From positions 1-15,216 of the forward strand of contig CAYLUU010000058.1 in NCBI GenBank assembly GCA_964386925.1: a DNA stretch of 15,216 nucleotides. The letters are read 5' to 3'. A model generated the notes under the pieces. The model was not told where the DNA came from. It did no database searches and was given only the letters and a program-made list of their open reading frames with translations. Positions 5,378 to 13,326 of this stretch are shown in pieces (position 1 is the stretch's first letter; every line of letters begins with the position of its first letter). The position numbers and the translations under genes are program-made. Origin of the DNA: CAG-791 sp964386925 (GTDB taxonomy: Bacteria; Bacillota; Clostridia; Lachnospirales; Lachnospiraceae).

Positions 5378-7936
5378 TTATCTCCTCGCTGTCTCAATCT
5401 GGAAATCTGCTTTTGACAAGGTTCTCCCATCCATTTCTGGTGTAATTTGTATCGTTGCTGACATTTCTGTATCAGATGCCCCGACGCCAATAAAAGGAAT
5501 GCCTCCTTGATCCTTAACTAGACGATAAGTAGAATCTGTAATTTTATATGTTAGTTCAAGTTTCTGGCCTTCTCTGGCTTCAATGCTGTCAACATCCTCA
5601 GGCACAACTTTTCCTGCCAATTTATATGTATACTTCGCATATTTATCAGACCTGTCCAATTTGATTGTAAAATATTTCCCGACCGTATGCTTTTGAACAA
5701 TATTATCAATTCTGCTCCGGTACTCCGCGTAGGTCATAGTCTCTGAATACGAACCGTTCTTAACCTTTTCTCCTAATATGTAATATCCAGAATCAGGCGT
5801 AATAGACACACGTACTTTTTGTTCTTTTTCAACCAGATCGCCATCACCCAATGTAGAATTTTTGCCTGTATTCCATGTATCCTCTACTTTAATGGTGGTA
5901 TGATTCAACGCTTTCGGCTCCGTAAACTCTTCAACATCTACAATACCAATCGAAATTTTAATTGCTGAATACCAGATTTTAGCTGTCGCATTTTCTCCCG
6001 GTTGATAGATATAAAATGGTTCCACTTCATTGGGATCGTCAATATATCGAATCTCCGTGGTTTTTTTATTTGTGTCCTTCTCTGTTAACACGATTTTTAG
6101 ACGTACTGCAGTTCCATATTGGATTGCTTTATTCTTAATTATTATCTGAATGGGTTCATCTGTCCCTATTTTCTGCTCTTTAAAAACATGCTCTGTATTG
6201 TCTGTAATCGCATAAGATTTCGCATCTTTATCGAATATATCTGTGATCCTCCATCCTCCATCATAATTTGTTGTACCAATCGAGAATCCAGAAGCTTTCA
6301 ATTCAAACTGTGCATTCGTTCCAACACTTTTTTCTAGGTTCAAGGACAATTCTGGTTTATGATCTTCATCCTCGGTAAAGATATTTTTAACTTCTATGTT
6401 GCCTACTTTGTCGATCGTTTGCCTCGTATCATCACTAACATCGTATGTCTTCTCTCCCGAAGGCGAAATCCATCCCTCCCACGGCTGAAAACTCATGGTA
6501 ATCGTCGCCCCGCTATATGTAGACACATTGGATTTTTCAATTTCCTTTCCATCTAATTTATAAACGATCGTTCCTCCCGATTCTGGTTGTGGCAAATCAA
6601 CAGTAACCGACACTTTTTGTGTGAAATGAATTTGCTCCAGTGCTTTCTTTGTTTCTTCTTCCTCACCAACTACGACGTAATGTTCTGATTGTTTCCCTGA
6701 AAGCCAATACCCTTCATCTGCCTTTGCCTCTTCATAGAAAATTTTGCTTCCTTTTGAAAGCTGTTTCGGCGCTGATACTATCTGCCCAAAACACTTGAAA
6801 ACAATTGTTCCGTGATCATAACTGTACTCTTCAGGATCAAACCGGAACGAGCCATTTTTTTCTGGAATTGATAGAGTGTACTTATATTTGTATTTGCCGC
6901 TTAGTGTTTCTTCAGATTCAACATTCACTTCACTATTGGCATACAACGCAGACCACTCTTGGTCAGTTTCAATTTCGACCTTATTTCCATATTGCAAATG
7001 CTCCAGTTCTACCGGATCATTTGCATCATACTCTCTTTCCATGCTGTTCACTTTAACCCAGCGTTCCCTATCCGAAACAAGTTCCACAGAAAAATATCTG
7101 CATAATTCCACAGAATATGCCTCAGTTTCATCATTTGCCTCCCTTTCACTAAAAATCACAACACCATCTGTATTACTGCTGTAATAGCACTCAGGTGTAG
7201 AAGAACAAAAAAAATATTCATCACTGTCAAACTCATAGCTCACAACATATGAATCCACCGGATTAATCCAGGCAAAATCCTCCATATACTCTTTATCATT
7301 AATAATCCACGTTCCGGTTAAGGTCTTCTTTTCTCCATTTTCATCTGTATAATAATCATTTAATGTAATTTTCCGCTCTTGATATTCTCCTATCGGAACA
7401 ATTGCAATATCACCATTCACCAAATCCGTTGGTATTCTAATCTCATATCCATTCGTAAATTCCTCGATCTTCACATTCGAAAGAATTTCTCGCTCAACAT
7501 TCTCGTTATACGTGTAAACACGAAATTCAGAGAACTCGTACATATTGCTGGCGCTGTCCTCCTTAACAGAAACAACTGCATAAATCGAATCTCCGGGATT
7601 CAAATAGCAGTTTTTTTGCTCCAATGGCGTACTGAAGGATTTATCCAGGTAATATGAAACATCCAAATTGCTATTTGTTGAAAATGTCACCCTTACGGTT
7701 CCTGTCTTTGTTTCCGCAGCAGGCTCTGCTTCTTCGACATAATAACCATCTGCATCTAATTTTCCTTCTGCATTATATTGCTGATATTTTTTATAATCTT
7801 CCTGATCTTCAATGACAGTGTTTTCTATTTTTGTAATAATGATAGTGCGAACACCTACGTAGATGCTCAGAATTGCTCCTAACAATAATAGCAGCATAAG
7901 AACAACTCCACATTTTCTGATGTTTGATCTTCTCAT
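5378..7936 (-). CDS. Large membrane-anchored extracytoplasmic protein with internal duplication, unknown function
   Basis: 852 residues with one N-terminal hydrophobic segment (about 10-34, VVLMLLLLLGAILSIYVGV) without a clear cleavage site. It is therefore probably anchored, with about 800 residues outside the cell. The outer part is acidic, Tyr- and Glu-rich and looks beta-strand-rich. Residues about 393-483 and 702-798 can be aligned: both carry a Gly-Tyr with Leu-x-Gly element (EGYWLSGK, SGYYILGEK), then Ile..QK..V, then (V/T)YKL(D/A)GK, then a GxxLxLxY-like strand. No catalytic motif, sortase signal or second membrane segment was recognised. AAGGAG lies 11 bases before the start. It heads the operon with the two DUF4230-like proteins and shares their AT-rich base use. 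A scaffold, adhesin or sensor ectodomain are all possible; none is shown. Confidence 0.75.
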   Translation of the reverse strand: MRRSNIRKCGVVLMLLLLLGAILSIYVGVRTIIITKIENTVIEDQEDYKKYQQYNAEGKLDADGYYVEEAEPAAETKTGTVRVTFSTNSNLDVSYYLDKSFSTPLEQKNCYLNPGDSIYAVVSVKEDSASNMYEFSEFRVYTYNENVEREILSNVKIEEFTNGYEIRIPTDLVNGDIAIVPIGEYQERKITLNDYYTDENGEKKTLTGTWIINDKEYMEDFAWINPVDSYVVSYEFDSDEYFFCSSTPECYYSSNTDGVVIFSEREANDETEAYSVELCRYFSVELVSDRERWVKVNSMEREYDANDPVELEHLQYGNKVEIETDQEWSALYANSEVNVESEETLSGKYKYKYTLSIPEKNGSFRFDPEEYSYDHGTIVFKCFGQIVSAPKQLSKGSKIFYEEAKADEGYWLSGKQSEHYVVVGEEEETKKALEQIHFTQKVSVTVDLPQPESGGTIVYKLDGKEIEKSNVSTYSGATITMSFQPWEGWISPSGEKTYDVSDDTRQTIDKVGNIEVKNIFTEDEDHKPELSLNLEKSVGTNAQFELKASGFSIGTTNYDGGWRITDIFDKDAKSYAITDNTEHVFKEQKIGTDEPIQIIIKNKAIQYGTAVRLKIVLTEKDTNKKTTEIRYIDDPNEVEPFYIYQPGENATAKIWYSAIKISIGIVDVEEFTEPKALNHTTIKVEDTWNTGKNSTLGDGDLVEKEQKVRVSITPDSGYYILGEKVKNGSYSETMTYAEYRSRIDNIVQKHTVGKYFTIKLDRSDKYAKYTYKLAGKVVPEDVDSIEAREGQKLELTYKITDSTYRLVKDQGGIPFIGVGASDTEMSATIQITPEMDGRTLSKADFQIETARR

Positions 7937-8341
7937 CCTGACACAATCTCCTTATCGACCAGACAGCACTTTTTTGCAAAATCTAGTTCAAATTATCTTT
8001 CGTTCTTCAATGATACATCCATCATATCTCAGCAAACAATCCAAATATTCGTGTGCGCTCGTGATTGCTATTTTCAGTCTCCTTTTTGTTTTGATTGCCC
8101 AACAATTTATCGCGAAAATTTCCATTCCTCCTATAAGGAGGAAACAGTGCATTCCACAATAAACACATTCCATAACCTGCGGATTGTTATTCGCTATATG
8201 CCCCTGCAATCCGGAATCCATTCAGCATACAGCGCGCCCATACCCGTATCTACCGGAAGTTTGCACTGTAATTTTCACATGAACTTGACAGAGAGTAATT
8301 ACCGTGAGAATCACCTAGAATTGTTTCCAGAGGGCGATTCT
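7937..8341. other. Gene-poor stretch with a symmetric Shine-Dalgarno-like palindrome
   Basis: No gene is supported with confidence. TTCCTCCTATAAGGAGGAA (8125-8143) is a near-perfect palindrome that puts a consensus ribosome site on both strands. On the plus strand it stands six bases before an in-frame GTG (8147) that would extend the following small regulator by 65 residues. On the minus strand the nearest ATG (8125) is one base away, too close. A TTGACA (8285-8290) lies 52 bases before the regulator start but has only a weak -10 (GAGAAT, 15 bases on). The promoter of the minus-strand operon must also lie here; TTGTTT with TATCAT 18 bases on is a weak candidate. Confidence 0.4.
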
Positions 8342-8602
8342 ATGACAGACATTTCAGACCGATACTGCAAGCTATACCGCGACCTGGCAGAGCTCATCGG
8401 TGACGCTGCTGCACGCAAGCTGTGGAAGGAATACGGCGGAACCAGCGTCACATTTCCAACGAGACTCTATTCCAAGGAGTATATACGCCGCTTCATTCAG
8501 GAAAATATAGGAGAAATCACTCCCGCCGATATGGCGAGGGAGCTTCATCTAACAGAAAGGAGGGTTCGGCAGATCATTCACGATCTGAAAGAAAATGGTT
8601 GA
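8342..8602 (+). CDS. Small Mor-like HTH transcription factor
   Basis: 86 residues from MTDISDRYCKLYRDLAELIG. It has the layout of the small Firmicute proteins related to the phage Mu Mor activator: an N-terminal dimer helix (LAELIGDAAARKLWKEYGG), the conserved Tyr-Gly-Gly-Thr (31-34) leading into a short strand, then a helix-turn-helix (ITPADMARELHLTERRVRQIIHDL, about 59-82). It would bind DNA as a dimer. Its targets are unknown. The start at 8342 gives the usual family length, but its ribosome site (AGAGGG) is modest. An in-frame GTG at 8147 has a far better GGAGG site and would give about 151 residues. The lipoprotein gene follows 82 bases later on the same strand and may be co-transcribed. 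Confidence 0.68.
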   Translation: MTDISDRYCKLYRDLAELIGDAAARKLWKEYGGTSVTFPTRLYSKEYIRRFIQENIGEITPADMARELHLTERRVRQIIHDLKENG

Positions 8603-8684
8603 AGGCAGCAGATTTCCTTCTCGTATTCAGTACACACCATGCAACATGAAATTGCCAAAGCACCTGCAAAGGAGAAAATTCTAT

Positions 8685-9758
8685 ATGAAAACCGCATTGA
8701 ACAAACAAATTTCTTCCAAGGACATTCAAGTAGACAGGCAAATGGATAAACAGGTAAAACGCCAGCCAATCCTTCAGACACTGCTGATTGCTGCACTGGC
8801 CCTATCGCTCCCGTTTTCACTCGCCGCATGCGGCAATAATGCAGACGACTCTGCAGCCGTCTCCTCTTCCGCTGGCGCCTCTTCCGGCTATTTCGAACCG
8901 ATTCCGGATGCCGAAAGCGATTCTTCTGCATCTGAATCTTCCGAAGATATCTCCGACAGTTCCTTCCCCTACACCGTTGGCCGACTCACACTGCAGATTC
9001 CGAATTACTATACCAGCCAAGACGACTCTTCCGGAACGTTTATCTATGAGGAATCCATAGATTCCGGATCTATATTTGCCGCCGCCGACACGAACGCATC
9101 CATTTCAGAATCCACCTTCCGGAACAGTGAAGATAAATTGGTGCAGCGGATAAAAGACAGTATGGATCTCGATCTTTCCATCGGAGAAATTCAGGACGGA
9201 ACCTATCAGGACCTTCCCGCATTCTCTGCAGATGCAACCGCAACAGTTGGAAGCGAAACCGCGAGTGGCACCATCCTCTTTGTCCTCGATGAACCGGCAC
9301 AAAGTGCATACCTTTTCCTGTTCCTGAAATACAATGAGCCTGAAGTCGACGTCCTCTCTGATTACAACAATATGTTGAAAACTGCCGTGCTCTCCGACAC
9401 AACGGCATCCGCCAAGGATGGCAGCGCTGCATCATCTGTTTTGGACGAGAGCAGCGATTCTGCATCCTCCGCGAGTTCCTCTGACAGCGCAGGCGTCTCC
9501 CCAGACCTCAAGGCTGCACTGGACTCCTACGAAGAAATGATGGATGAATACTGCGACTTCATGGTCAAATACCAATCCGCCGATTCCGCTGACATGCTGT
9601 CCATGCTCAGCGATTATTCTGATATGCTGGAGAAATACTCAGAAGCCATGGACTCTCTGAACAAGCTGGACACAGACTCCATGTCCACTGCAGACTACCA
9701 GTACTATCTGGATGTCACGACCAGAGTCAGCAAACGTCTGCTGGAGGTAGCAGGATAG
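8685..9758 (+). CDS. Ser/Asp-rich lipoprotein of unknown function
   Basis: 357 residues from MKTALNKQISSKD (AAAGGAG upstream). A long basic leader (to about 27) is followed by a hydrophobic stretch and the lipobox LAAC with Cys49, so it should be exported and lipid-anchored on the outer face of the membrane. A Ser/Asp/Glu-rich linker follows (about 53-95). A compact domain comes next (about 96-240, VGRLTLQIPNYYT to YNNMLKTAVLSD), like the PsbP/lipoprotein sensor-type beta-sandwich domains in layout only. A second Ser-rich linker precedes a helical C-terminal domain (about 275-357) full of YEEMMDEYCDFMVKYQ and MLSDYSDMLEKYSEAM patterns. That C-terminal domain recurs in Lachnospiraceae lipoproteins and may correspond to the DUF6591 family, which I cannot confirm. 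The role is unknown. Confidence 0.8.
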   Translation: MKTALNKQISSKDIQVDRQMDKQVKRQPILQTLLIAALALSLPFSLAACGNNADDSAAVSSSAGASSGYFEPIPDAESDSSASESSEDISDSSFPYTVGRLTLQIPNYYTSQDDSSGTFIYEESIDSGSIFAAADTNASISESTFRNSEDKLVQRIKDSMDLDLSIGEIQDGTYQDLPAFSADATATVGSETASGTILFVLDEPAQSAYLFLFLKYNEPEVDVLSDYNNMLKTAVLSDTTASAKDGSAASSVLDESSDSASSASSSDSAGVSPDLKAALDSYEEMMDEYCDFMVKYQSADSADMLSMLSDYSDMLEKYSEAMDSLNKLDTDSMSTADYQYYLDVTTRVSKRLLEVAG

Positions 9759-9787
9759 CTTAGTAGAATTTCGCTGTTGAAGAAAAG

Positions 9788-9973
9788 AACGACTGCCTGT
9801 CTCCGACTCGATCGAACCCGATTCAGAATCCTCTCCCGGACATTCTGATCCACCATGTTCACCAGTTCCACCACAATCCCGTCGTATTCGGCAAAATCCG
9901 GCAGTGTATAGATATTGTATTCTCCGGGAATAAATTCCGCATTCTGGCTGGCTCCACCCCTGATCTGCATCAT
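9788..9973 (-). pseudogene. Remnant of a LacI/periplasmic-binding-protein-like sensor gene
   Basis: About 62 codons on the minus strand read like an internal piece of a substrate-binding (LacI or periplasmic-binding-protein fold) sensor domain, such as those fused to GGDEF or HTH domains. The pieces are GASQNAEFIPGEYNIYTLPDF, then EYDGIVVELVNMVDQNVRERI. The preceding N-terminal strand region and everything after about Val62 are missing. The frame then runs on into the antisense of the lipoprotein 3' end. No ribosome site is visible before the first ATG, and the AraC gene stop lies only six bases upstream. I read it as a deletion remnant; the family assignment is from memory of sequence pattern. 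Confidence 0.45.
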
Positions 9974-9979
9974 TTCGGT

Positions 9980-10885
9980 TTAGCTCTGGCTGTGAATTAT
10001 GTTGTTTTTCCGGAACATGCTGGGTGTCATCCCATATTGTTTCCGGAATGCACGGACAAAATAACTGCTGTTCTCCATCCCAACACTGGCCGCAATCCGT
10101 GAAATGCTGTCATCCGTTGCTGCCAGCATTTCACGAGCTCTTGCCAGTCGGAATTCAATCAAATACTCCACCGGCGTTTTCTGCAGCTGCTCGTGAAAAC
10201 AGCGCAGCGCTTCACTCCGACTCACATTTGCGGCCTGCGAGATCTGTTCCAGTGTAACTTTGTCCACGTAATGGTCCTGAATATATTGCATCATCTGACG
10301 CATGCGTGACTGCAGCAGCATATCCCGCCGATTGGCTTTTCTTGCAATTCTGTCGCGATATTCCTGTACGAAGCAGTGCAGCATTTCTGCCGATTTCATC
10401 CAGACCAGCATGCTGTCACGTTTCTCCTCATCTGCATATGTAAATAGTTGGCGCATATTCCGCAGGACCGGTTCCGCCTGACCAGAATCCTTTCTAAGCA
10501 AAACATACGTAGTCTCTGATTCCAGAACAGGCTTCACCCACTCTTCATACACGGTTGTTCCAGGCACCGCAATAAAGGTCGGAAGGAATAATACATTCGG
10601 CATGATAGAAGGTTCTCGTCCTTCAAAGTGATGAATGACTCTGCTGTTGATGAACATTCCGTCGCCTTCCTGCATAGTAATTCGTTCCGTTCCAATGCAG
10701 CAGTCCAGGGATCCTCTCTCCATATACAGCCATTCCAGCTCGGTGTGCCAATGCCACTCGATGGCGTGTCCATCAAAGTTCATCACCTCATCAATGTAGT
10801 ATTCAAATGGAAAGGCTGCAGATCCATGCTGCGTAGTTTCCCGCAAGCTGTCATCCGTTGGAACATGTGTCAGTCGTTTTGCCAT
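9980..10885 (-). CDS. AraC-family transcriptional regulator with cupin sensor domain
   Basis: 301 residues. The N-terminal half (about 25-100) is a cupin-like ligand pocket with the motif EWHWHTELEWLYM (43-55), the GDGMFINSRVIHHF segment and a linker. The C-terminal half holds two helix-turn-helix units, VTLEQISQAANVSRSEALRCF (about 210-230) and ISRIAASVGMENSSYFVRAF (261-280), ending in the diagnostic RKQYGMTPSMFRK. AAGGAG lies just before the start. It is divergent from the MFS transporter with about 200 bases between them, which contain an inverted repeat. This suggests it senses a small solute, perhaps a sugar, and switches the transporter on. The ligand is unknown. Confidence 0.93.
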   Translation of the reverse strand: MAKRLTHVPTDDSLRETTQHGSAAFPFEYYIDEVMNFDGHAIEWHWHTELEWLYMERGSLDCCIGTERITMQEGDGMFINSRVIHHFEGREPSIMPNVLFLPTFIAVPGTTVYEEWVKPVLESETTYVLLRKDSGQAEPVLRNMRQLFTYADEEKRDSMLVWMKSAEMLHCFVQEYRDRIARKANRRDMLLQSRMRQMMQYIQDHYVDKVTLEQISQAANVSRSEALRCFHEQLQKTPVEYLIEFRLARAREMLAATDDSISRIAASVGMENSSYFVRAFRKQYGMTPSMFRKNNIIHSQS

Positions 10886-10992
10886 CTGCTTTCTCCTTCG
10901 TGGGTGGTGTAAAGTAGGCGTTATCCTCTTCTATCTTGTCCAAATTGTCTGGCGGGATTCCGTGGCGAATCACTGCCATTCCCTCGTTCTGG

Positions 10993-11064
10993 ATATATAG
11001 TGTTATATATTTGCTATTTACGTCAAGATTTACAGTTTAATTTGTGATATAAAGCAATCGTTGC
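10993..11064 (+). promoter_or_regulatory. Transporter control region: inverted repeats and extended -10
   Basis: ATATATA-GTGT-TATATAT (10993-11010) is a perfect 7-base inverted repeat. Downstream is TG-A-TATAAA (11045-11053), an extended -10 with no good -35 at the right spacing, the usual form of an activator-dependent promoter. A second repeat GCAA-TCG-TTGC (11054-11064) covers the start site. The MFS start codon lies 28 bases further on. A role for the divergent AraC protein is inferred from position. Confidence 0.5.
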
Positions 11065-11091
11065 GTTTCAACATTCAAGAGAGGGAGCATC

Positions 11092-12297
11092 ATGAAACAA
11101 GATTATCAGAAAACCATGTACGCCTGCTTTGTTGGCTATATTGTGCAGGCCGTCATCAACAGCTTTGTTCCGCTGCTGTTCGTTACTTTTCAGAATACCT
11201 ATCAGATTCCGCTGACGCAGATTACTCTGCTGATCACAGTGAACTTCCTGATCCAGTTATGCATTGATTTGCTGTCCGCTATCTTTGTTGACCGAATCGG
11301 TTATCGCAAATCTGTATTAATTGCCCACACCTGTGCTGCAATTGGTCTGCTTCTCCTGACCATCCTTCCGGAGATTATCCCCGGACACTTCCTCGGAATT
11401 CTCATCTCTGTATGCATCTATGCAGTGGGCGGCGGACTTCTGGAGGTTCTGATCAGTCCCATCATTGAAGCCTGCCCGACTGACAACAAGGAATCCGCGA
11501 TGAGCCTTTTGCATTCTTTCTATTGCTGGGGCGTCACCGGCGTGGTCCTGATCTCCACTATTTTCTTTACACTCTTCGGCATTCAGAACTGGAAGGTTCT
11601 GACGCTCATCTGGGTTCTGCTGCCTGTCTGCAACGGGATTTTCTTCAGCCGTGTTCCGATCTACAGCCTGCAGGAGGAAGGAGAAACCGGCATGACCATT
11701 CCGGAACTGTGCCGCAGCAAGATTTTCTGGATTCTGATGTTAATGATGATGTGTGCCGGTGCATCGGAACAGGCCGTCAGTCAATGGGCTTCTACCTTTG
11801 CTGAGGAAGGCCTTGGAATTACGAAGTCCCTCGGCGACCTCATCGGTCCCATGTCCTTCTCCATCCTGATGGGTCTCTCCCGTCTTCTCTATGGAAAATA
11901 TGGTGAGAAGATCGATCAGGATCGTTTTATGACGTTCAGCGGACTCCTCTGCATTGCTTCCTACCTCGGCATCACATTGATTCCCAATCCTCTTGTGGAG
12001 CTTGCTGCCTGCGGCATCTGCGGGTTCTCCGTCGGCATCATGTGGCCCGGAACGTTCAGCAAGTCCTCGGCGTCGCTTCGCCGCGGCGGCACGGTACTGT
12101 TCGCATTGCTGGCGCTTGCCGGTGACGTAGGCTGCTCCGGTGGTCCTACCCTGGTTGGATTTGTTTCCAGTGCAGCCGGTGACAATCTGAAGACCGGAAT
12201 TCTCTCCGGCATTGTCTTCCCGATTCTGCTGCTCGTTAGTCTCTTTCTCATCAAACGTGCCACCGGCACTACAGAGAATACGGCTGAAGTGAAATAA
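11092..12297 (+). CDS. MFS transporter, probable sugar or related solute permease
   Basis: 401 residues, strongly hydrophobic throughout and compatible with 12 membrane helices in two six-helix halves. The inter-helix 2-3 loop has the MFS signature form DRIGYRKSV (about 66-74), and a central loop lies near LQEEGETGMTIPELC (about 199-213). The second half repeats the layout with KYGEKIDQDRFM. The start follows GAGAGGGAGC. Overall pattern and spacing resemble the FucP/sugar branch of the superfamily, but the substrate cannot be read. Divergence from an AraC regulator suggests inducible uptake. It is followed by a strong bidirectional terminator. Confidence 0.92.
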   Translation: MKQDYQKTMYACFVGYIVQAVINSFVPLLFVTFQNTYQIPLTQITLLITVNFLIQLCIDLLSAIFVDRIGYRKSVLIAHTCAAIGLLLLTILPEIIPGHFLGILISVCIYAVGGGLLEVLISPIIEACPTDNKESAMSLLHSFYCWGVTGVVLISTIFFTLFGIQNWKVLTLIWVLLPVCNGIFFSRVPIYSLQEEGETGMTIPELCRSKIFWILMLMMMCAGASEQAVSQWASTFAEEGLGITKSLGDLIGPMSFSILMGLSRLLYGKYGEKIDQDRFMTFSGLLCIASYLGITLIPNPLVELAACGICGFSVGIMWPGTFSKSSASLRRGGTVLFALLALAGDVGCSGGPTLVGFVSSAAGDNLKTGILSGIVFPILLLVSLFLIKRATGTTENTAEVK

Positions 12298-12324
12298 ATG
12301 TACGATTCATCATGTGCTTTCATA

Positions 12325-12365
12325 AGAAAAGCGCGTGTCGCCCTTTGGGGCGCACGCGCTTTTCT
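12325..12365. terminator. Bidirectional intrinsic terminator between MFS gene and pflA
   Basis: AGAAAAGCGCGTG (12325-12337) pairs perfectly with CACGCGCTTTTCT (12353-12365), with an inner CGCCC-TTTG-GGGCG stem. The A-run on one side and T-run on the other are part of the stem base, so it can end transcripts from both directions. It lies between two convergent genes, exactly where such a signal is expected. Confidence 0.85.
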
Positions 12366-12442
12366 CATTACCTGCATTGCATACTATATAGCATTCTATT
12401 CCAGGCCGATTCGCATATCTACTGCGAGGCTTTCCACATTCG

Positions 12443-13201
12443 TCACTTCACAATGATCGCCTCAGCCTGTGCAACCTGCTCTGCTGTCGGCGGATCCACA
12501 TCCTTGAGCGGATACGGAATTCCCAGCTTTTCATACTTGGTAATTGCCATAGAGTGATACGGCAGAATCTCTACACGCTCCACGCACTCTGCATCCATTG
12601 CACGAAGCTCATCAATGAAGGCGCGCAGTTCCCGCTGTTCCTTCTCCTCGGTGGTAATGCCGGGTACGAGCACGTGTCGAATCCAGAAATGCTTGTGATT
12701 CTCGACCAGATACTTTGCCAAATCCAGGATGTTGTCATTGGCCCATCCGGTCAACTCCTTGTGCTTCTGGGAATTGATCTGCTTGATGTCCAGCAGAAAC
12801 AGATCCGTCACTTCCATCAGTGCATTGAACTTTGCAAGGGTCTCCGGTTCTCTGGAGAAGGGCTGCCCGGAGGTATCCAGCGTGGTATGCACGCCTTTCG
12901 ACTTAGCCAGACGGAACAGTTCAGTCACATACTCCATCTGCACCAACGCCTCACCACCACTGACAGTAATGCCGCCGCCGTTCATCCAGTAGTTATGATA
13001 TCGCCATGCCTTCCGGAAGGTTTCTTCTGCAGTCTCCTGATATGACTCATCCGAAGTCAATGCCCAGGTTTCCGGATTGTGGCAGTATTTGCAGCGCATA
13101 TGACATCCCTGCAGGAATACGATGTAACGAACCCCGGGTCCGTCTACCGCGCCGAAGGTCTCTATGCTGTTGATTGTCCCTAAAACCTGATTGGAACTCA
13201 T
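12443..13201 (-). CDS. pflA: Pyruvate formate-lyase activating enzyme (radical SAM)
   Basis: This 252-residue enzyme uses a 4Fe-4S cluster and S-adenosylmethionine to place the glycyl radical on pyruvate formate-lyase, only in the absence of oxygen. The cluster motif Cys33-x3-Cys37-x2-Cys40 is in GCHMRCKYCHNPETW. Further marks are GGGITVSGGEALVQ (about 75-88), THLDTSG-type TTLDTSG, DLFLLDIKQI and the C-terminal ILPYHSMAITKYEKLG. Length and motifs match PflA closely. AAAGGA precedes the start. It is downstream of pflB in the same direction, separated by two hairpins that may lower its expression relative to the lyase. Confidence 0.97.
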   Translation of the reverse strand: MSSNQVLGTINSIETFGAVDGPGVRYIVFLQGCHMRCKYCHNPETWALTSDESYQETAEETFRKAWRYHNYWMNGGGITVSGGEALVQMEYVTELFRLAKSKGVHTTLDTSGQPFSREPETLAKFNALMEVTDLFLLDIKQINSQKHKELTGWANDNILDLAKYLVENHKHFWIRHVLVPGITTEEKEQRELRAFIDELRAMDAECVERVEILPYHSMAITKYEKLGIPYPLKDVDPPTAEQVAQAEAIIVK

Positions 13202-13214
13202 AATTTATTCCTTT

Positions 13215-13257
13215 GTTAAAACAATGCAGGAGCACTGCATCAGCAGCGCTCCTGCAT
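13215..13257 (-). terminator. Partial terminator between pflB and pflA
   Basis: On the minus strand ATGCAGGAGCGCTGC pairs with GCAGTGCTCCTGCAT around a TGAT loop (13224-13257). This is a 15-base stem with one G-U pair, followed by TGTTTTAAC. It sits only about 22 bases before the pflA start codon. Activase is needed in small amount, so a leaky terminator here is a sensible way to make more lyase than activase. This role is inferred. Confidence 0.65.
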
Positions 13258-13326
13258 CCATTTTGCGTAACGATTCGTTCATTGAATCCATGTAATGGCT
13301 TCTCAGATGCCACTGCTTCTCTTCGC

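Noticed and set aside
7988..8221. 77-codon minus-strand frame upstream of the large anchored protein
   Set aside because: No recognisable domain; the first ATG has no ribosome site and the internal ATG at 8125 is only one base from the AGGAGG. A small gene cannot be excluded but is not supported.
9070..9465. 131-codon frame antisense to the lipoprotein
   Set aside because: Arg/Cys/His-rich shadow of a Ser/Asp-rich coding sequence, without a ribosome site.
12554..13045. 163-codon frame antisense to pflA
   Set aside because: Lies within pflA, which has complete radical SAM motifs on the other strand.
13047..13313. 88-codon minus-strand frame between pflB and pflA
   Set aside because: Runs across the hairpin and overlaps the start of pflA in another frame; no ribosome site or known domain.
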